A stretch of DNA of 64,000 nucleotides, from contig NZ_FOKC01000006.1 of NCBI RefSeq assembly GCF_900112035.1, positions 124,001 to 188,000 on the forward strand. Direction: 5' to 3'. The position numbers and the translations under genes were made by a program. The stretch is from Nocardioides alpinus (lineage in GTDB: Bacteria > Actinomycetota > Actinomycetes > Propionibacteriales > Nocardioidaceae). The notes beneath the pieces are model-generated. The model had not been told where the DNA came from. It saw nothing but the letters and a program-made list of their open reading frames with translations, and made no database searches. Shown here piece after piece: positions 60,377 to 64,000 of the stretch. How positions within the stretch are numbered: position 1 is the first letter of the stretch; each line of letters starts with the position of its first letter.

Positions 60377-60557
60377 TCGGTCACCATGACCGGCGATGCA
60401 ACACCGATAGGCCCCAACCTCCGGGTGTAGGGCGCGGGCTCGGGCCGTTTCCCGCCGGAATGCCGCAGCATGACTAAGCGCGATTGCATGGTTCAACGCG
60501 ACCGGTGGCTTCGATCGAATGGGCGCCTGGTCGCAAGGCAAACGCGCCACTCCTCGG

Positions 60558-60992
60558 TCAGTCCTCGATCTGCGCTGAGCCCTGTCGCTTCAACGCATCG
60601 AGTCCGTCCCGCATGGCACGCATCTTCTCGCGCGAGTGGCCAACCCAGTCGCGGACCTCGCCCACCACGCGAACCGGCTCGCGGCTGCGAAAGGACATCG
60701 TGGGGTTCCCGGGAAACCTCTTGTGGGTGACATTGGGGTCGTCCTCGAAGTCGCCTACCGGCTCGACGATGTAGATGCGCCCGTGACCCTCGCCTGCAGC
60801 AAGCTCGGCCCCCCACGCTGCGGCGTCGAGGGTCGCGGTGAAGTAGACGAAGTTCGTCAGTCGTCCCTGCTCGAAGTTCGACTCGCGGCCGGGCACCAAG
60901 AGATCACCGGCAGCAAGATCCGCCTTCGTGCCGTGCAAGTAAGCACCGCCCTCGAAAGCCTCAAACGGCACAGGCTCATTCGCGGCGCTCAT
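60558..60992 (-). CDS. arr: Rifampin ADP-ribosyltransferase Arr
   Basis: 144 aa, full length for Arr. YLHGTKADLAAGDLL, NFVYFTATLDAA, RIYIVEPVGDFEDDPNVT and FPGNPTMSFRSREP match mycobacterial Arr closely; the HGT and catalytic-loop residues are kept. Inactivates rifamycins by NAD-dependent ADP-ribosylation in known members. ATG 60992 is supported by TACTGT 6 nt upstream; the frame upstream of it is not coding-like. Confidence 0.9.
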   Translation of the reverse strand: MSAANEPVPFEAFEGGAYLHGTKADLAAGDLLVPGRESNFEQGRLTNFVYFTATLDAAAWGAELAAGEGHGRIYIVEPVGDFEDDPNVTHKRFPGNPTMSFRSREPVRVVGEVRDWVGHSREKMRAMRDGLDALKRQGSAQIED

Positions 60993-61404
60993 GAGCAGAC
61001 AGTAGTTCCCGAACGGACCGATGAAGCAGAGCTCATCCCTGATCTTCCGCTGCCTGGCGAAGTGGTGCCTATGAACTTCTGCTCGGCATCGTCGTCCAAG
61101 GGGCCGCCGGTGATCGACGCGGAACCTCGCGCGCACGTTGCCGCGCGCCGCGTAGGCAGCGCTCTCGAGCCCGACTGCTGTCCAGACGGTCGCGTCCGGC
61201 GCCGCCACCGAGCACGTCGGCGCGATACCGCCGATCAGCACGTCGTCCCCGCCGCGCGCCGACAGGCGGCGGAATGGGCCAGGTCTGTTGGCGCCGATTG
61301 GTGCGGCAGGCCCGTTCGTGCCGCAGACTCTTCAGTCCTGCTGGATCGCGGCGCTGAAGTGCCGCGCGGCGACAGCGAAGTTGGGGCGGGGTAGGTCAGC
61401 ACCG
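60993..61404. other. Intergenic stretch, no supported gene
   Basis: About 410 bp between arr and the YaeQ gene. Frames are open on both strands only because of base composition; none has a start signal or recognisable product. Beyond the arr promoter I see nothing; decayed coding DNA is possible. Confidence 0.4.
60999..61004 (-). promoter_or_regulatory. -10 box of arr (leaderless)
   Basis: TACTGT on the minus strand, 6-nt spacer to ATG 60992. Confidence 0.5.
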
Positions 61405-61944
61405 CTAGCTGATCGGGTGATCGTGGACCGCCGATGAGAGGTGTAGGCCGTTCAGCTCGAGGTACAGCTGTCGCTCGGTGACAGTAAGTGTGAGCGCGTT
61501 GCGGCGCTCTATCGCGCCCACCGCGGAATCGATGAACCCGGGCTCGAAGCTGTGCAGGACGATCTCCTCGGCGCGATGTATCTTCGCCCCCGTCCACTGC
61601 GCCAGCACCCTGGTCGGGTCGCGGTGCGTGTAGATCGTCGTGCGCTCGGCCGCCTTGCTGCCCGTGTGAAGGCGCGCGGCATCGGGCGCCCCGACTTCGA
61701 TCCAGGCCAGCAGCTTCCCGCTCAGGTCGCGCACGAGGACCGCCGGGTCCGCAGTCGTCGAGATTCCGTCGCTGAACGTGATGCCGTCTTCGAATTCGAG
61801 GCAGTAGGCGAGCACACGCGTCACGAGGTACGCGTCGGTCTCTGACGGATGCCGCGCCGCGCGAAGCGTGAACTGCTCGTATACGCCGCGATCCGTGTCG
61901 GCCAACTCAATCTCGAACACGTACATCGTTGCACCGGCTGCCAT
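61405..61944 (-). CDS. yaeQ: YaeQ family protein
   Basis: 179 aa, PD-(D/E)XK-like fold of unknown function. The start MAAGATMYVFEIELADTDRG aligns with E. coli YaeQ (MAxxATxY), and ARHPSETDAYLVTRVLAY, AWIEVGAPDAARL and TIYTHRDP are typical. ATG 61944 chosen by that alignment over 61953 or 61926. Scattered distribution across bacteria suggests transfer. Confidence 0.87.
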   Translation of the reverse strand: MAAGATMYVFEIELADTDRGVYEQFTLRAARHPSETDAYLVTRVLAYCLEFEDGITFSDGISTTADPAVLVRDLSGKLLAWIEVGAPDAARLHTGSKAAERTTIYTHRDPTRVLAQWTGAKIHRAEEIVLHSFEPGFIDSAVGAIERRNALTLTVTERQLYLELNGLHLSSAVHDHPIS

Positions 61945-61953
61945 GGAGTTCAT

Positions 61954-62216
61954 GCTGGCCTACATGGCGTTCTGACGTCGAATGGCCTAGGTCGCCGATG
62001 GGGGCCTACGAGGAAATACGACTCCGGGTCAGCGACGAGGCTCTTGTCGTTCTAGGGAGCCGAGGGCGTCAACCTGGACGGATCTGACCTGCGGCCCGAC
62101 CGTCTTGTCACACGCCGGCGACGTAGGCGGCGGAATGACGCACCGCGTAGGGGGCAACGTCTGCGTCGCGGCGGGTGCCACGTGAAAAGTACCAACTACC
62201 TGACGTAGGTGAGGGC
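61954..62216. other. Intergenic stretch upstream of the small ORF
   Basis: No gene supported. Base composition is more A/T-mixed than the first 50 kb. ACCTACCTGACGTAGGT-like inverted bases sit just before the small ORF (62198-62210 region). Confidence 0.3.
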
Positions 62217-62342
62217 ATGGAGACGGGGGCTTGCGTGAGCATCACGACGCGAGAGGAGTCCATGGCTCGAGTCCTTGCGGGCGCCGGGAAGCACCGCAGG
62301 CGTGGACTAGGCCTTCTGGCAGCGTCGTGGGTCCAGGAGTAG
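62217..62342 (+). CDS. Small ORF, 41 aa, unrecognised
   Basis: METGACVSITTREESMARV... followed by a basic stretch and LGLLAASWVQE. AGGTGAGG lies just before ATG 62217, and GAGAGGAG before an internal ATG at 62262. Ends 31 bp before the next gene. No family recognised; may be a leader peptide or chance. Confidence 0.3.
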   Translation: METGACVSITTREESMARVLAGAGKHRRRGLGLLAASWVQE

Positions 62343-62373
62343 CGTCCGCGACAGCCAGCGAGAAAGGTGGCCG

Positions 62374-63198
62374 ATGGATCTCACATACGCCCATGAGCGC
62401 AGCGATCAGGTCGTGGGACACGGCTATATCGAAACGCGACAGTTCTGGTTCGACCCGAATGGCCAGTTCCTTACGGCGCTGATCAGCGTCGTGCTGAGCG
62501 ATGGGAGCAAAACGGACCTCGTCGGCACGAATGAGGACGGCGTCGTCATGGTCGACGGGAATCTGCGCTACCCGGACGACACCTTCCTGACTGCAGGCTT
62601 CAGCGTCGACGGCCGGGCCACGATCATGCATGCACATACGCACACGCGGGACACCACGCACTGGCACTACCTCCCTGACGGCTCAGCGGAGGTATCCCAG
62701 GTCGAATGGCGTACCGGAGAGGTAGCGACTACGCAGTGGCAACTCTCCCCGGACGGCGCACCGGTCGGTGACGTCCGCGAGCACGTACTGATCGGGGATG
62801 GCAGTGACGGGTACAAGACAATCGAGACGATTCGTCAAAGAGACGGCACGGTGACATCCACTACCAAGGTGGTCAACGCCCACGGGGAGTTGATCACCAG
62901 CGAAACGACGGTGGTCCACTTCGACCCCAATCCTCAACCTCCTCCAGCCAACGGCAGGTTGCCATCGAGGCCCGCGCCTGGCGGGGGTGGAGGCGACCGC
63001 TTCGGCGACATCGAGCCGACCACGCGCGCGCCTGACCCGAACGTCAGCGGCGGAGGAGGCTGGATCGGTGGCACTGGGCCGATGTCGGGGACCCGTCACA
63101 TCACCGACTGGTGGTTTCGCGGGTCTACCGGCGACATCAGGTACTTGGGCTCCACCGCAAACGCCAAGACGAAGACAGCGCGGGGGGATCCAGACTGA
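62374..63198 (+). CDS. Unrecognised repetitive beta-rich protein
   Basis: 274 aa, no signal peptide or membrane segment. Residues 1-190 show short strand-turn repeats built on DG or NG turns (FDPNGQFL, NEDGVVMVDG, SVDGRATI, LPDGSAEV, SPDGAPVG, QRDGTVTS), suggesting a flat beta layer. Residues ~190-235 are a Pro/Gly-rich linker, then a Trp-rich end (HITDWWFRGSTGDIRYLG). Codon use is less G/C-biased than the core genes, hinting at transfer. AAAGGTGG precedes the ATG. Confidence 0.65.
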   Translation: MDLTYAHERSDQVVGHGYIETRQFWFDPNGQFLTALISVVLSDGSKTDLVGTNEDGVVMVDGNLRYPDDTFLTAGFSVDGRATIMHAHTHTRDTTHWHYLPDGSAEVSQVEWRTGEVATTQWQLSPDGAPVGDVREHVLIGDGSDGYKTIETIRQRDGTVTSTTKVVNAHGELITSETTVVHFDPNPQPPPANGRLPSRPAPGGGGGDRFGDIEPTTRAPDPNVSGGGGWIGGTGPMSGTRHITDWWFRGSTGDIRYLGSTANAKTKTARGDPD

Positions 63199-63224
63199 GC
63201 AGTTCGTCCCGAACTGCGTTATTT
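63199..63224 (+). terminator. Intrinsic terminator after the repetitive protein gene
   Basis: GCAGTTCG-TCC-CGAACTGC, a perfect 8-bp stem starting right after the stop codon, followed by GTTATTT. Confidence 0.65.
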
Positions 63225-63598
63225 GGGGTCGATCCACTGACCGCACGGTCGGCGGTGCTGACTGGATCGAGGGCCTTCGATCCGGTCCCAGGCCACTGAT
63301 TCGAGTCACGCACCTTTGCCCCGACATGGCGTCATGAATCTTGCGCTCCGAACGTCTCGGCGTCCGTCTACTAGGTCCGCACCGCGCGGCACTGGGCCAC
63401 GCTGATCACGGTATCTGCGGACGTTCGAGCTAGGCCGCCACGCGGCGGATCGACGCAGATCACGACGGGCGCTACGCCTCGGCAAGGTCGGACTGGTACA
63501 GCCAGGTCATCGGGGCATTGACGGCCCGGGGTTGAGGGGAGGAATGTGGTTTCCAGCGCCGTGACGGGTGGGCGGGCCATTGAAGAAAGCAGCCTCAC
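63225..63598. other. Intergenic stretch, no supported gene
   Basis: About 370 bp. No frame with a start signal or family match on either strand; presumably holds the promoter of the gene at 63599. Confidence 0.4.
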
Positions 63599-64000
63599 AT
63601 GCCCAAGCCGTCCACCGGGCGCGCCGGGGAACCCCCGGGAGAGTTTGAGCCAGCCGCAGGACTTGACTCGCGACTGAGGCCGCGCCGGAGCATGGGCGCC
63701 CGGCACCTGCGGAGGTTATGTCCGGTCGCCGTCGCCTTGCTCCTGTCGCTGCTCTTGGCGATCGGCTTCGGGGGGTCTGCGCCAGCAGCCTGGACCGCGG
63801 CCGGGGACGTCGAGCCCTTCGTCACACCACGAGCCGCTGTGAGCGCGGAAGTGGCGTGGACGTCCTCGAGCACGCCATTCAGCGCCGACGGCGTCTTCGC
63901 GGAGTGGCCGATGCCCGCTGGCTATACCGAGAAGGAGTACTTCATCTCGGGAACGGCAAGCATCTACGAATACTCGGACACCGGTGTCCGGGTCGTCTCC
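63599..64000 (+). CDS. Secreted alpha/beta-hydrolase-domain protein, 3'-truncated by the window
   Basis: The frame is open from ATG 63599 to the window end (134 codons). A basic stretch is followed by a hydrophobic signal (VAVALLLSLLLAIGFGG, then SAPAAW). The mature start PAGYTEKEYFISGTASIYEYSD matches the N-terminus of actinobacterial alpha/beta hydrolase domain proteins. ATG 63692 (MGARHLRRL) would give a more usual signal-peptide length. Catalytic part lies beyond the window. Confidence 0.7.
   Translation, partial: MPKPSTGRAGEPPGEFEPAAGLDSRLRPRRSMGARHLRRLCPVAVALLLSLLLAIGFGGSAPAAWTAAGDVEPFVTPRAAVSAEVAWTSSSTPFSADGVFAEWPMPAGYTEKEYFISGTASIYEYSDTGVRVVS

Noticed and set aside
61235..61597. Minus-strand ORF overlapping the yaeQ 3' end
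   Set aside because: Arg/Pro-rich composition and overlap with yaeQ mark it as a shadow frame.

Overview
The window is G+C-rich chromosomal DNA from an actinobacterium, most likely a Nocardioides-like member of the Propionibacteriales. Markers of that lineage are opcA beside zwf, rbpA, whiA next to yvcK and rapZ, a mycothiol-type DinB protein, G5-domain resuscitation-factor-like secreted protein, and very frequent GTG starts. Codon third positions are almost all G or C until about 60 kb, where base use becomes more mixed.

Layout. 1-5567: a translationally coupled pentose-phosphate operon (tal, pgi, zwf, a 25-codon spacer ORF, opcA, pgl). 5564-6916: a winged-helix/nuclease-like gene boxed by two inverted 32-bp-period repeat arrays. 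6917-15840, minus strand: uvrC-rapZ-yvcK-whiA, then gap-pgk-tpiA-secG-rbpA (lower glycolysis, protein export, RNA polymerase factor), with several short-repeat families at gene ends. 15904-24567: secreted metalloprotease, Rieske lipoprotein, uvrA with a LexA box and a histone-like tail, a thiol/sulfur-type trio, and a Tat-exported protein. 24816-33925: three sulfotransferases, a second metalloprotease, two alpha/beta hydrolases, and a glycosyltransferase-methyltransferase-toroid operon. 34017-49089: ferredoxin-NADP reductase type flavoprotein, orphan Mce-associated proteins, K+ channel, hemerythrin, uvrB, cardiolipin synthase-like protein, AlkA-like glycosylase, tryptophan dioxygenase, aminopeptidase N, tRNA-Gly, trmL. 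49096-60331: Rpf-like protein, peptidase E, phage-type helicase, a metal-ligand-poor IMPase, TetR-carotenoid oxygenase pair with an operator, YceH-VOC fusion, MerR regulator, sulfatase. 60558-64000: accessory-looking end with Arr (rifampin ADP-ribosyltransferase), YaeQ, an unrecognised repetitive protein, and the start of a secreted alpha/beta-hydrolase-domain protein.

How it works together. The first 15 kb is core carbon metabolism plus growth and division factors. All three UvrABC excision-repair genes lie in the window, but only uvrA shows an SOS box. A strong regulatory theme is leaderless transcription: about twenty genes carry TAnnnT ending 6-8 nt before an ATG or GTG, which also settles several start codons. 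The most unusual structures are the inverted 32-bp arrays around 5769-6734, repeats that supply the stop codons of pgl, whiA and yvcK, and several domain fusions (UvrA-PAKKA tail, thioredoxin-rhodanese, PCD-VOC-VOC, YceH-VOC).
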